A stretch of 64,000 bases of DNA from Nosema muscidifuracis (GCA_028335825.1 JAIOKI010000003.1:558001-622000), one strand, 5' to 3'; shown: positions 39,858-49,069, numbered from the stretch's first letter. The notes: a model not told the origin generated them from the sequence alone. Translations and numbers: made by a program.

Positions 39858-42800
39858 ATGGAAGATATTTTAAATTCAGAAAAAGAACTCAATATAGAAT
39901 TATTTGATGAAATAGTTCTAAACTCAAATAATCCATCTTCAAATAAAAAAGAAGCTTCAGAAGAAATACTTATAAAATTTAAAAATCAAAATACATCTTG
40001 GACAAAGGTTGATCATATTCTAAAGAATTCTAAACTACAACAATCTCATTATGTAGCCCTTCAAATTCTTGAAGAAACAGTAAAGACTAAATGGTATATT
40101 TTAGATGAGAATGTTAAGCGTGGAATTAGAGATTATATAGTAGCACTTGTTATTGAAAAGACAAAAGGTGATTGTCAGAATTATGTGATCCAAGAATTGA
40201 ATCGAATTATTGTTGAAATAGCTAAAAGGGATTGGCCAAAGAGATGGCCAAATTTTATCACAGATTTGATTAATGTATCAACTTCTGTGTCAATGGACGT
40301 ATGTAAAAATACTTTAGAAATTTTAAAGAAACTCAATGAAGATGTTTTTAACAAGACGGATGATAGAATAACGACAGTCAAAAAAAGAATTTTGAAAAAT
40401 CAGATGAAATTAGAATTTCCAACAATTTTTAATTTTATTAAAATGATATTAGAATATTCCAAGAATAATAACGTTGATGATTCTTTGTTAGAGGCTACAT
40501 TATCAACATTTGCAGGATTTTGTAGCTCAATGCCACCAGATTTTATATTCTTAACAGATATCGTTGAATTAATATGTGAACACATAAATTCATCTCATAG
40601 TGTAACTTGCTTGATGTGTTTGATTGAGATAGTTGATTTGGGAAAAGATAAATCACTTTTAAATAATATTAACTTATCGAAAGCCAATGAAGAAAAGATT
40701 TGGTTCATATTTAGTCAGGCATTTCAATTTTTAGAATTATATCTACAGAAATTTGGACAAGAAAAGGTCTTTACAATGTATAGACATATGGAAGCTTCCG
40801 AAAAGAATTTTATTTTTAAGATTTCTCAACTTTTTGCTTCTTTGTTCGAAGTCTATGTTACGTTATTGGAATCAAGAAATGTTCAGACTGCTAGAATTGC
40901 ATTACAACATATGATACAATTTTCTAGGATAGAAGATTCTAAAATTTTTTTAATTTTATTTGAAATGTGGAATAAATTGGTGTTCGATTTATATACCGAA
41001 TTTCCATTTATAAATAAAGAGCCAAAGAGAAGTTTAAGGAGATTCGAATATAAAGGTGTTTTAGTACAATTACTTGATTGTTTAGTTGATAAGATGCCAA
41101 GACCTCAAGAAGTTTTTATAGTGGTAAACGAATATGGGGAAATTTTAAAGAATAAATTAATCGAAACTGATCAAATTGAGTATTACAAAAAGATGAAATC
41201 TTGTCTTTATCACTTAGCATTCTTAATTGAAGATGATATGAAAAGATATTTTATTACGAAAACAGGAGCTCAACTCGAAGAAAATGAATGGGATTGGTCT
41301 AAAGGAAATAAATTGTGCTGGTCGATTGGATGCATTTCAGGTGTTTTCACAGAAGAATCAGAAAGAGATTTTTTTGTGTCAATTCTTAAATATTTACTCG
41401 TATTATGTGATATGAGACCTTCTAGATTCGATAAAGCTGTCGTGGCTTCAAATATTATGTTTATTATTGGTCAATACCAAAGATTCTTATTGCATAACAA
41501 GAGTTTTTTGAAAACTGTTGTTAAAAAATTATTCGAATTTATGGATGAATCCCATGAAGGAGTAAAAGATATGGCATGTGATAATTTTTATAAGATAGCA
41601 GAAAGATGTCCAAGAGAATTTATAATGCAAAGAGAAGAGAATGTTATATTTCTTTCTTATATATTAGCAAATATTAAGACCATTACTACTTCTCTTGAAT
41701 TTTATCAAAAGAGATTTGTTTATGAAGCTGTACTGAATATTATTAAAGAAATACCTAAAGAAAAAAATAACGAAGAGACAATTTTAAAAAATGTCCAAAA
41801 ATTAATGATTTCTATATCAGATATTAATATTTTTGCAGATGAATATTTAAATGAATTATCATCACATATTTCTTCAGTATCTTCTTTAAAAATGATATCT
41901 CATGTCATCAAGTCACATGGTTTAATCTACAAATTTGTTCCATTTATTTGTGAGTCAAGCTATGATAATTTATTCCCACTATATTTCAGACTTTTTGAAA
42001 TTTGTAATAATATGATGCTTATGAATACTGATCCTAATATAGTCAATAATAGTAAAAATGTAAAATCAAATCTTATTGAATTATTTACAGATATTGTTGG
42101 TGTTCATTTCGTAAAAGAAGAGTTTATTTCTCAATTATGTGAGAAGGTTATTTTTGATTATAAGAACAATGCTAAATTTAAAGATCCATTGATAATATCT
42201 TTAGCTATAAATATTATCAAGAATATGAAAAAGGAAAATAATATTCAGTATGTACAAATTGAAATGTTTTTTATTTCTGCTCTACTTGAACCTTCCATAT
42301 CTTATGTAATGAAGGCAGATGAATATCCTGAAATTTCAGAAAATTATCTTAAATTAATAGAAGTCTTTTTAGATCAATCATTCAACACTTTTTATTCTAA
42401 TATATACAATAGTTCTTCATTTAGTATGATATATAATTCAATTTTAAATTCAATTATTTGTATGAGAGAAATTTCTGATATTGGACTTGGAGTCTTGACA
42501 ACTTTATTTAAGAAATGCTACGAAAATAATCAAATTCAATTTTTCTTACAAAATTATGTAATAACCTTAGAGAATCTACTTGGAATAATTTTTGACAAAG
42601 ATACAAAGCATAATTTTACTTATCAATCTTCTCTTCTTGCTTTAATGATTAATATTTCTAAAAATATACCAAGTCTAGATGGATGTAATCCTAATATTAA
42701 TTTATTATCTAATCACATGCTGACTTTATTTTCACAAAGTTTCCCTAATATAACTGAAAAATCTCTTAAAGTATTTATTTCAGGATTATTTGATCTTTCT

Positions 42801-42929
42801 AAAAATGAAGAAGTTTTTAATGAACACTTAGAAGATTTCGGAGTTAAAATTTACGAATTTGGAACTGACGAAGATTTAGAAGAAGAAATAGCTTTAAAAA
42901 ATGAAAGAATGATGAAATGTCAAGAATAA
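39858..42929 (+). CDS. CRM1: Exportin-1 (CRM1/Xpo1)
   Basis: 1023 residues, near yeast Crm1 (1084), all HEAT repeats. The N-terminal CRIME domain shows KRDWPKRWPNFI and VALQILEETVKTKWYIL. The cargo groove DKAVVASNIMFIIGQYQRFL is strongly conserved (about 525). Cys517 in LLVLCDM aligns with human Cys528, the target of leptomycin B; budding yeast has Thr there. CRM1 with RanGTP exports NES proteins and several RNAs. The C-terminus ends in an acidic helix (DEDLEEEIALK). The start follows ATCCCCATAA. Confidence 0.95.
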   Translation: MEDILNSEKELNIELFDEIVLNSNNPSSNKKEASEEILIKFKNQNTSWTKVDHILKNSKLQQSHYVALQILEETVKTKWYILDENVKRGIRDYIVALVIEKTKGDCQNYVIQELNRIIVEIAKRDWPKRWPNFITDLINVSTSVSMDVCKNTLEILKKLNEDVFNKTDDRITTVKKRILKNQMKLEFPTIFNFIKMILEYSKNNNVDDSLLEATLSTFAGFCSSMPPDFIFLTDIVELICEHINSSHSVTCLMCLIEIVDLGKDKSLLNNINLSKANEEKIWFIFSQAFQFLELYLQKFGQEKVFTMYRHMEASEKNFIFKISQLFASLFEVYVTLLESRNVQTARIALQHMIQFSRIEDSKIFLILFEMWNKLVFDLYTEFPFINKEPKRSLRRFEYKGVLVQLLDCLVDKMPRPQEVFIVVNEYGEILKNKLIETDQIEYYKKMKSCLYHLAFLIEDDMKRYFITKTGAQLEENEWDWSKGNKLCWSIGCISGVFTEESERDFFVSILKYLLVLCDMRPSRFDKAVVASNIMFIIGQYQRFLLHNKSFLKTVVKKLFEFMDESHEGVKDMACDNFYKIAERCPREFIMQREENVIFLSYILANIKTITTSLEFYQKRFVYEAVLNIIKEIPKEKNNEETILKNVQKLMISISDINIFADEYLNELSSHISSVSSLKMISHVIKSHGLIYKFVPFICESSYDNLFPLYFRLFEICNNMMLMNTDPNIVNNSKNVKSNLIELFTDIVGVHFVKEEFISQLCEKVIFDYKNNAKFKDPLIISLAINIIKNMKKENNIQYVQIEMFFISALLEPSISYVMKADEYPEISENYLKLIEVFLDQSFNTFYSNIYNSSSFSMIYNSILNSIICMREISDIGLGVLTTLFKKCYENNQIQFFLQNYVITLENLLGIIFDKDTKHNFTYQSSLLALMINISKNIPSLDGCNPNINLLSNHMLTLFSQSFPNITEKSLKVFISGLFDLSKNEEVFNEHLEDFGVKIYEFGTDEDLEEEIALKNERMMKCQE

Positions 42930-42948
42930 ATATAAAATATTAAATTTT

Positions 42949-43260
42949 TTATTCTTTTTCGTATTCTTTCATTTCAAAGGCTTTCCTTGCCATTTTGAGT
43001 TCTTCATTTGTCATAAGAAGATGTTTTACTCTCAAATATTTTTTTCTGTCTCTTTTTATGCAGTACAACAAATCTTCAGTTTTTGTTTTTCCTTTTAGTT
43101 TTGCCATATTGTGTGTATCGACAAGTAGAATAGTTAAATATTCAATTACATAGTTATGTAATACTTCTGTAGTATCAGATCTTGGGCAAGAAACATCACC
43201 AAACCCGTATAGCATCATTCTCACTTCTTTATAAAAAGAAGCTTTTTTTCCTTCACGCAT
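42949..43260 (-). CDS. TAF13: TFIID subunit TAF13
   Basis: 103 residues from the ATG at 43260, picked because TTTTCCCCAATTT abuts it and the family begins here; the frame is open 18 codons further up but that part is not conserved. The histone fold contains MMLYGFGDVSCPRSDTTEVL, and YCIKRDRKKYLRVKHLL with NEELKMARKAF closes it as in all TAF13. TAF13 pairs with TAF11 and contacts TBP. It is divergent from the EDC4-like gene across 148 bp and convergent to CRM1 with 19 bp between. Confidence 0.92.
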   Translation of the reverse strand: MREGKKASFYKEVRMMLYGFGDVSCPRSDTTEVLHNYVIEYLTILLVDTHNMAKLKGKTKTEDLLYCIKRDRKKYLRVKHLLMTNEELKMARKAFEMKEYEKE

Positions 43261-43408
43261 AAATTGGGGAAAATCAAAAATTAGAAAAAAATTACAAAAG
43301 TAGAAATTAGTCATTAAATTACATCAGCACTTTACTTCATTGAAATTTAAGAATAACTTAATAATTCTAAAAAAATCAATAATAACTTCACAATATTTTA
43401 CCCATCCT

Positions 43409-45322
43409 ATGGATAGAAAAGTTGAAGAACTAGCAGATTCCATTAAAAATGAGAAAACAAACGACTTACGAGAATTATTTGGAACAAAAAATGAAGAATC
43501 TTGTAAAGAGGATACTGATTGGAATTATTGTATTAAGGAAGAGAATATTGTACAACCTCCTTTGATAACAAGCCCTTCATATCCTATCATACTTTACAAT
43601 AACCAAGAGACATATTTTTCTTTCGATGGGCGTACTTTATTTTTCAATACAGATTTTAAGAATTTTTATATTTTTCTTCCTTATTCAATACGTGATGCCT
43701 GTATTTATAATTTGAAGAAAAAAACATCAAATAATGCATCATCTGTTATACTTACATTAGATAGCCAGAATAAACTATCTTATAATGAATTTAAGAACCA
43801 TAAGATATTAGAAAATAGAACTTTAATATCTAGAAATGTATTACAAATGGTAGAACGAAATAAGGAAATTTATTATTTGTCTTTCAAAAAAGAAGTTCAT
43901 TTTTTAAATGTTATAGTAGAAGATTGTGGAATATTGAAACCAAAAATCATAGTTCACAATTTAATATCAAAATATCATATTTCAATATTTTGTACATTAA
44001 AAGGTGTGTTTATATATCAAGATAGGAATATTATATCCAGTACAGGTAAGAAACTCAAAATTAAGGGGGAAGGTATTTATGATATTATGGATCAGTTTGT
44101 TATTTATAATAAAACAAAAGATGGATTCTTATTTGTACTTTGTGATGAGAACTTTGTTATAAAAAATGAATTGACGATTGAAAATTCAAGTCACGTAATT
44201 AAAATAATCAGCCTTGATAAAATGTTATGCTGTAGAATAGGTAATATTATTTATTTTATAGAAATTATTAAGGAAGAACTAGTTATAAGAAAGAAAATGG
44301 AATGTTCAGATATTTTATTAGATTTTAGTGCTAGACTGGATAATAAAAATATACATTTATGTAAATTATTACAGAAGAATATTGAACCTAAAAAACAAGA
44401 AGAACAAAATTTAGTAACACAAAATGTTCCATTCAATTTACCACCACCAACAATGAATTCTAAAATTTACAATCCTCAGATTAATCAGTCTTATGATATT
44501 GAAGATGTAATATTGAAATTATATGAGAAATTTGAAAATAAGCTTGACGAAAGAGATGCTCAAGCAAAAAAAAATCAATATGAATTATTAGATAGGATTA
44601 GTGAAAATCTAAATAATTCATTACTTTCTGTTGTAGAGAAAGTTGTTAGAAATGAATTAACTTGTGTACAACAAAATATTATTAATTTTATAAGTTCAAA
44701 AATGTCGAATATATCAAAAAAAGAAATCGACGAAGAAAGGATTCTTGATTTTACTAGAGAAATTATTTGTGATACACTTCTTCCTGTAGTAGAAGCTTCA
44801 ATGGATGAAATGCGTGTTCAAGTTGTTTCAGAAGTTGCAAGTTTTAGAGATTCAGATTATCTTAAAGAAGTGAAAATGGCTCTATCAGATCTTAAGATGT
44901 CTGATAATAAAATGACAGATATTGAAAGATTTATAAAATCTAATAAGATTGAGAAAGCTGTTGAATGTGTTATAAAAGGTTCGAGTAAAGAAATGAATGA
45001 TTTAATTTCTTACTTAACTCCTTCTCAGCTCGAATTTGTATCTACTAAAATTTTAATTGGTCTACTTGAAAAAATTATTTTATTAGCTAAAGATAATTAT
45101 AGTAAAGAGTATGATGATATTATGTACAATACTCTCACTAATATTGAGTTAGATAATCTTGATGATGATGAATTGAGAGCTCTTGTTATTATTTTATCAC
45201 AGATCAAAGAGAGTGAATTATTTTGTTCTGATGATAATAAGCAGGTTCTTGTTCTAGTTGATTTTTTGAAGTTTAAGATTCCTAAGATACTGTTTAAAAG
45301 ACAGAAATCATTAAAAAATTAA
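43409..45322 (+). CDS. EDC4/Ge-1-like decapping scaffold (tentative)
   Basis: 637 residues from the ATG at 43409, chosen because TTTTACCCATCCT abuts it; an upstream TTG in the same frame is rejected. The N-terminal half (to about 330) is rich in beta strands, as a seven-bladed propeller would be. A proline-rich link (NLPPPTMN) leads to a coiled coil (about 375-500). The C-terminal helices include FIKSNKIEKAVECVIKGS, close in pattern to the EDC4 C-terminal domain (a short helix, then xAFxxAL). EDC4 scaffolds Dcp1/Dcp2 mRNA decapping. The domain order is seen; the identity is inference. Confidence 0.5.
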   Translation: MDRKVEELADSIKNEKTNDLRELFGTKNEESCKEDTDWNYCIKEENIVQPPLITSPSYPIILYNNQETYFSFDGRTLFFNTDFKNFYIFLPYSIRDACIYNLKKKTSNNASSVILTLDSQNKLSYNEFKNHKILENRTLISRNVLQMVERNKEIYYLSFKKEVHFLNVIVEDCGILKPKIIVHNLISKYHISIFCTLKGVFIYQDRNIISSTGKKLKIKGEGIYDIMDQFVIYNKTKDGFLFVLCDENFVIKNELTIENSSHVIKIISLDKMLCCRIGNIIYFIEIIKEELVIRKKMECSDILLDFSARLDNKNIHLCKLLQKNIEPKKQEEQNLVTQNVPFNLPPPTMNSKIYNPQINQSYDIEDVILKLYEKFENKLDERDAQAKKNQYELLDRISENLNNSLLSVVEKVVRNELTCVQQNIINFISSKMSNISKKEIDEERILDFTREIICDTLLPVVEASMDEMRVQVVSEVASFRDSDYLKEVKMALSDLKMSDNKMTDIERFIKSNKIEKAVECVIKGSSKEMNDLISYLTPSQLEFVSTKILIGLLEKIILLAKDNYSKEYDDIMYNTLTNIELDNLDDDELRALVIILSQIKESELFCSDDNKQVLVLVDFLKFKIPKILFKRQKSLKN

Positions 45323-45356
45323 GTAAAAATATTTTTTTTAAAAAAATTTAGCCCTC

Positions 45357-45560
45357 ATGTTTGAAAGAAGAATCTGTTCTTTTACAAAGAGACCTATTGC
45401 TAGTTGTGATAAGATGAGCGTACAAATTACATTAGCTGATTTAGATGAATATGGCAGAGTTACTGATCAAATTTCCACTTATGATGTATGTGGAGTAGTA
45501 AGAAAGAATGGTTTATCAGATGGATATCTTTATGATAAAATCTATAATGAAGAATTCTAA
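45357..45560 (+). CDS. RPS21: Small ribosomal subunit protein eS21
   Basis: 67 residues. The core [20 protein letters not shown] ... [12 protein letters not shown] matches eS21 (family: CSASNRIIGAKDHASIQMN ... YAICGAIRRMG). Shorter than yeast (87), with both ends trimmed. GCCCTC sits directly before the ATG. It follows the EDC4-like gene by 34 bp, same strand. Confidence 0.92.
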   Translation: MFERRICSFTKRPIASCDKMSVQITLADLDEYGRVTDQISTYDVCGVVRKNGLSDGYLYDKIYNEEF

Positions 45561-45885
45561 AAAATAAATAATTTATTATAGCATAAATTATTTTATCGTT
45601 GATTATATTTGATATTTTAATATACATAAATTAATTTATCATTGATTATATTTGATACTTTATTATAGCATAAATTAATTTATAATTGTCTTATCATTGA
45701 TTATATTTGATACTTTAATATACATAAATTAATTTATCATTGATTAGATTTGATACTTTAATATACATAAATTATCTTATCATTGATTATATTTGATAAT
45801 TTATATTTTTTTTATACAAATCTAAATCTTAGTTATCTTATTTGTGAATTGAAGCATTTAAAAAAAAAATCTCAATTGAATACCC
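45561..45885. repeat. 43-bp minisatellite, about five copies
   Basis: A unit of 43 bp with CATTGATTATATTTGATACT repeats from about 45595 to 45800. The spacer ends in AATACCC next to the TFB3 ATG. No gene is seen. Confidence 0.85.
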
Positions 45886-46524
45886 ATGTCAGAAACAAGT
45901 TGTCCGATCTGTAAGACTGATTCTTATTTGAATCCTGAAATGGTATTGTATTTTAGTCCATGTTTTCATAAAATGTGTGAAAGTTGTCTTAAGAGACATT
46001 TCGCTAGTGGTACAAATAAATGTCCTGAGTGTGGTATAGAATTACGTAAGATAAATTATATGTCAAGCACTTTTGAAGATATAGAAGATATAGAAGTAGA
46101 AAAAGAATGTAGAATACGAAGACAACTAGATAAACATTTTAGACGAGAAGAAGAAGATTTCGAAGATCCAGTAAAATATAACGATTATTTAGAAGAAATA
46201 GAAAAAACCGTATTTGAACTTTTAGAATATAAAAGTGAATCTCTTATAAAAAATAAGATCACAGATATCTTGAATGATGAGACGAGTATACTTAATAAAA
46301 AGAAGGTTATTGAACCAAAGAAAATTGAAAAAGAAAAAACTATTGTTAAGGAAATACTGGAAGTTGGTGATGATATCAAACCACTTATAACTAAATTTCC
46401 TGATCATATTGTTTTACCAAGTGATTGGTTGTTACCAAGTCTAAGTGGTGGAGTCTCTAAAGATTTTATTCTTTCTTATTATATGTATCTGTTGGAAAGC
46501 GATGTATCTAAACACAATAAATAA
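45886..46524 (+). CDS. TFB3: CDK-activating kinase assembly factor Tfb3/MAT1
   Basis: 212 residues. A C3HC4 RING finger fills the first 50 (CPIC at 6-9, CFHKMCESC, CPEC near 45). The next region, IRRQLDKHFRREEEDFEDPV with YNDYLEEIE, is the MAT1 signature. In TFIIH it joins Cdk7-cyclin H to the core and activates the kinase that phosphorylates the Pol II tail. Shorter than yeast Tfb3 (321). CCC abuts the ATG. Confidence 0.93.
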   Translation: MSETSCPICKTDSYLNPEMVLYFSPCFHKMCESCLKRHFASGTNKCPECGIELRKINYMSSTFEDIEDIEVEKECRIRRQLDKHFRREEEDFEDPVKYNDYLEEIEKTVFELLEYKSESLIKNKITDILNDETSILNKKKVIEPKKIEKEKTIVKEILEVGDDIKPLITKFPDHIVLPSDWLLPSLSGGVSKDFILSYYMYLLESDVSKHNK

Positions 46525-46680
46525 CATTAATATCTTTAATATTTAATTTGTTGTTTTTTACCAACAAACTCTTTTTTTAAAATTTATAAATGAAAATATT
46601 GCATAAACATAATTTTTTCAATTGAGTTATTTAAACACCTTTTTGTTAAATTTAGTTTTTTTAACAATTACCCCACTGAA

Positions 46681-47220
46681 ATGTTTTTATCAACAATATA
46701 CGGTACAAAAATCAAATTAAAGAAAGATTTAACTGAGCAAGAAATAAAACATGAGATAAATAAAAAGATGGGATTCAATGAATCAAATATATATTTATAC
46801 AATGAGTATATTGGTTTATTTAATACAAAGGAAGAAAAAGGAGAGTCTAAAAATATTTTTAAAGAATACGGAGTTCCTGATTATATTTTCTTTGCTAAAT
46901 ATAATGAAGAAAAAGATACTGAATATATTAATTATAGAACCTGTAAACTTGTATCTAAAAAAGATATTGAAATACCTAATTATTATTTTAAAGATAATCC
47001 TGATAAAGATCTTGTCTGTAAAATATTTAAACATTTTATTATAGAATCAGATATTGAATATAAAAAAGTAGATGTAGAAAAAGAATGTGATATAACTAAA
47101 TATATTGAAATGTTAGATAAAGATGATTTTAATATTAAATCTATAAGTGATACAGATAAAGATATTATTTGTGATAATATCGATAAGATAGTCGAAGGAT
47201 TTTTTGATAATAAATTTTAA
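46681..47220 (+). CDS. Hypothetical protein, 179 residues
   Basis: I do not recognise this protein. The N-terminal 50 residues (MFLSTIYGTKIKLKKDLTEQ, then a helix and short strands) have the spacing of a ubiquitin-like fold, but no motif confirms it. The rest is charged and helical with no signal peptide or membrane segment. The start is well marked by ACCCCACTGAA, with GCATAAA at 46601-46607. Its stop is 10 bp before the next ATG, so the two genes lie very close. Confidence 0.6.
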   Translation: MFLSTIYGTKIKLKKDLTEQEIKHEINKKMGFNESNIYLYNEYIGLFNTKEEKGESKNIFKEYGVPDYIFFAKYNEEKDTEYINYRTCKLVSKKDIEIPNYYFKDNPDKDLVCKIFKHFIIESDIEYKKVDVEKECDITKYIEMLDKDDFNIKSISDTDKDIICDNIDKIVEGFFDNKF

Positions 47221-47230
47221 AAAAACCCAC

Positions 47231-48001
47231 ATGAATAACGAAAAAATAAAGAACGAATTAAAAAGTAGAATCAATAAATTTGAAGAAAAAGATTTAGAAG
47301 ATTTTAATAAGCATAAAATTGATTATACTTTATTTAATGATAATATTTTGTCTAAACATAAAAATGATTATACTTTATTTAATGATAAAATTATTTGTAA
47401 AGATAAATTTGAAGAATACTTTATATTACAAAATACAGATTTATTTAATTTAAATTCAAGTAGATCAAATCTTTCTACGTATTATTCATTAATATTTTCT
47501 AGACCAAAATATAAAATATATAATCTAACACTTAATGGTAGAATGAAATGGAAAGATTTATCTGATAAATTACTTAAAGAACCAAACAGTATTACTTTTT
47601 TTAATATAAGAAATATAGTCCTCTACAATACTTCTGATAATAATCTTAGAAATTATATTATAAGAATGTTTACTACAAGGAATATTGTATTTCAAGATTG
47701 GAATATTACAATAGAAAGTTTAATAGGAAATTCTAAACTTGATGTTATATTTTTTACATCAAGACAATTTTATAAGCTTAGTGTCAAGAACGTCTTTTAC
47801 ACTTACGAAGATATTCCTGATTATTTTAGATTTACAAATATTGAAGATAAAAAGATTAAATGCGACTTATGCCAGACTAAAAATTATAAATACGTATTAG
47901 AGAAAGATTTCGTATTAAATGATCAATTTAATAAATTTTGTAAAAGATGTGCAGAATTAATACATAAACTTCCAACTAGTAATATAAAAAATAATCCTTA
48001 A
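47231..48001 (+). CDS. SNAPc subunit 3 (SNAP50/SRD2)-like protein (tentative)
   Basis: 256 residues from the ATG at 47231 (AAAACCCAC abuts it; the frame is open nine codons further up). LTLNGRMKWKDLSDKLL and ITFFNIRNIVLYNTSD resemble the 'QtLseLrD' and 'FFfIenxFY' blocks of SNAPC3. The C-terminus, CDLCQTKNYKYVLEKDFVLN ... FCKRCAELIH, fits its CxxC-x(n)-D-x-L-x(n)-FCxxC-x(3,4)-H zinc motif. SNAPc drives transcription of snRNA genes. A 17- to 18-residue duplication (DYTLFND) lies near 31-56. It ends one base before the stop of the convergent coiled-coil gene. The assignment is by pattern only. Confidence 0.5.
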   Translation: MNNEKIKNELKSRINKFEEKDLEDFNKHKIDYTLFNDNILSKHKNDYTLFNDKIICKDKFEEYFILQNTDLFNLNSSRSNLSTYYSLIFSRPKYKIYNLTLNGRMKWKDLSDKLLKEPNSITFFNIRNIVLYNTSDNNLRNYIIRMFTTRNIVFQDWNITIESLIGNSKLDVIFFTSRQFYKLSVKNVFYTYEDIPDYFRFTNIEDKKIKCDLCQTKNYKYVLEKDFVLNDQFNKFCKRCAELIHKLPTSNIKNNP

Positions 48002-48002
48002 T

Positions 48003-48500
48003 TTATAAAGATGATTTCTTCATAATTTGTTGAATAAATACCTTCATAATCTCATCATCAGAATTTTCTACCACTTCTAACAAATTATAGAACAATTTAA
48101 AATCCAGATCAGTATTCTCAAATATTTCTTGTATGAATTTACATAAGATATTATTCCTTAAGTATAATTTATTTACTTCATTCTTTAGTTCAATTTCTTT
48201 TATATTTTTATTTGATCCAATAAGTTTATTATTTAAGATATCTTTACGTTTAAACTCATTCTTCATAAATAGTTCACTATTTTTTAATTTATTATCTTTC
48301 ATTTTAGATTCCATATTAAGTTTCTTAATTTCCTGTTCTAAGAGAGATATCTTATTAGAAAGTGTACAAACCTGTGTTTTTATTGTACATATATTGTTTG
48401 CAGATTTGTTTAAATCTTCTTTTAGTTTTATATTCTGTTTATATAAATTTCTGTTCTCTGTTAATAAATCTTCGAGTTTTTTTGTATAAAAATCATTCAT
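48003..48500 (-). CDS. Coiled-coil protein, 165 residues
   Basis: Most of the protein (about 5-115) is a heptad-like Lys/Glu/Asn/Leu helix. The last 45 residues (LCKFIQEIFENTDLDFKLFY) form a separate short helical part. No family is recognised; kinetochore, spindle pole or tethering roles would suit such a shape but none is claimed. The start has ATCCTTGC upstream. The stop is one base from the convergent neighbour's stop. Confidence 0.55.
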   Translation of the reverse strand: MNDFYTKKLEDLLTENRNLYKQNIKLKEDLNKSANNICTIKTQVCTLSNKISLLEQEIKKLNMESKMKDNKLKNSELFMKNEFKRKDILNNKLIGSNKNIKEIELKNEVNKLYLRNNILCKFIQEIFENTDLDFKLFYNLLEVVENSDDEIMKVFIQQIMKKSSL

Positions 48501-48770
48501 GCAAGGATAAAAAAAAGTGAATTTAATTTTGAAATATAATATTTAAGAGTGAGATTTAATTTTGAAATATAACATATAAAAGTGAGATTTAATTATGAAA
48601 TATAATATTTAAGAGTGAAAGTTAATATTATATTATCGAACATCAATTATAATATCAGGTATAAAAATCCCATATTATAATTGATATAGTAATTCTTTAA
48701 TTACCTTCTTCCATAAATAATTTCTTTTAAATATGCTCTTTTTAAACTAAGCATATATTTTTATATAAAA
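48501..48770. repeat. Spacer with 32-bp repeats next to U4
   Basis: GAGATTTAATTTTGAAATATA-like units repeat three times at about 48530-48620. After that the sequence becomes less repetitive toward the probable U4 3' end. Confidence 0.6.
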
Positions 48771-48774
48771 TTTT

Positions 48775-48928
48775 AGAAAAAAATAGCATAAGCTATATTG
48801 TTTACTCCAAAGAGTAACTTGTACCATAAAAGATACAAGATTTAGTTTGCTTGTTTTAGGTCTCAGCTAGCATTAACTCTATCTCTGTATAAACATCATT
48901 GATAGACGACCTCCTTACGCAAGGACAC
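48775..48928 (-). ncRNA. Probable U4 spliceosomal snRNA
   Basis: The minus strand starts near TGTCCTTGCGTAAGGAGG. TCCTTGCG can pair with the universal U6 element CGCAAGGA (stem II). Then comes TCGTCTATCAATGATGTTTA, close to the U4 5' stem-loop (canonical TCGTAGCCAATGAGGTTTAT), with TGA and GAG placed for the 15.5K/Snu13 kink-turn. AATGCTAGCTGAGA follows, matching the U4 stem I strand (TTGCTAATTGA) that pairs with U6 AGCAT. Downstream are hairpins (CTTGTA/TACAAG, TTACTC/GAGTAA, ATAGC/GCTAT), then a T-rich run that could be the Sm site. Ends are approximate. No ORF crosses it. GCATAAA lies about 21 bp upstream. Confidence 0.75.
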
Positions 48929-48948
48929 CCCTAAATTTAAAAAAAATA

Positions 48949-48955
48949 TTTATGC
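48949..48955 (-). promoter_or_regulatory. GCATAAA element upstream of U4
   Basis: The minus strand reads TTAGCATAAATATT about 21 to 27 bp before the proposed U4 5' end, the usual TATA-box distance. It is the same heptamer as before several protein genes. Confidence 0.45.
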
Positions 48956-49069
48956 TAATTTGAAATTCTTTTTCTATGATAATTTGAAAATATTTTATTT
49001 ATAATAATTTATAATTCTTTTATTTATGATAATTTTAAAATATTTTATTTATGATAATTTATAATTCTT

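Noticed and set aside
43340-43408. TTG start for the EDC4-like gene and the upstream in-frame codons
   Set aside because: TTTTACCCATCCT lies just before the ATG at 43409, and the extra stretch would cover the start region shared with TAF13.
46185-47044. Several ORFs overlapping TFB3 and the 179-residue gene in other frames
   Set aside because: Low-complexity Ile/Phe/Leu-rich shadows without start signals.
48775-48928. U6 snRNA as identity of this island (it contains ACAGAGA and a CTTGCGTAAGG stretch)
   Set aside because: In U6 the ACAGAGA box precedes the CCTGCGCAAGG element; here the order is reversed, and the surrounding bases fit U4 better.
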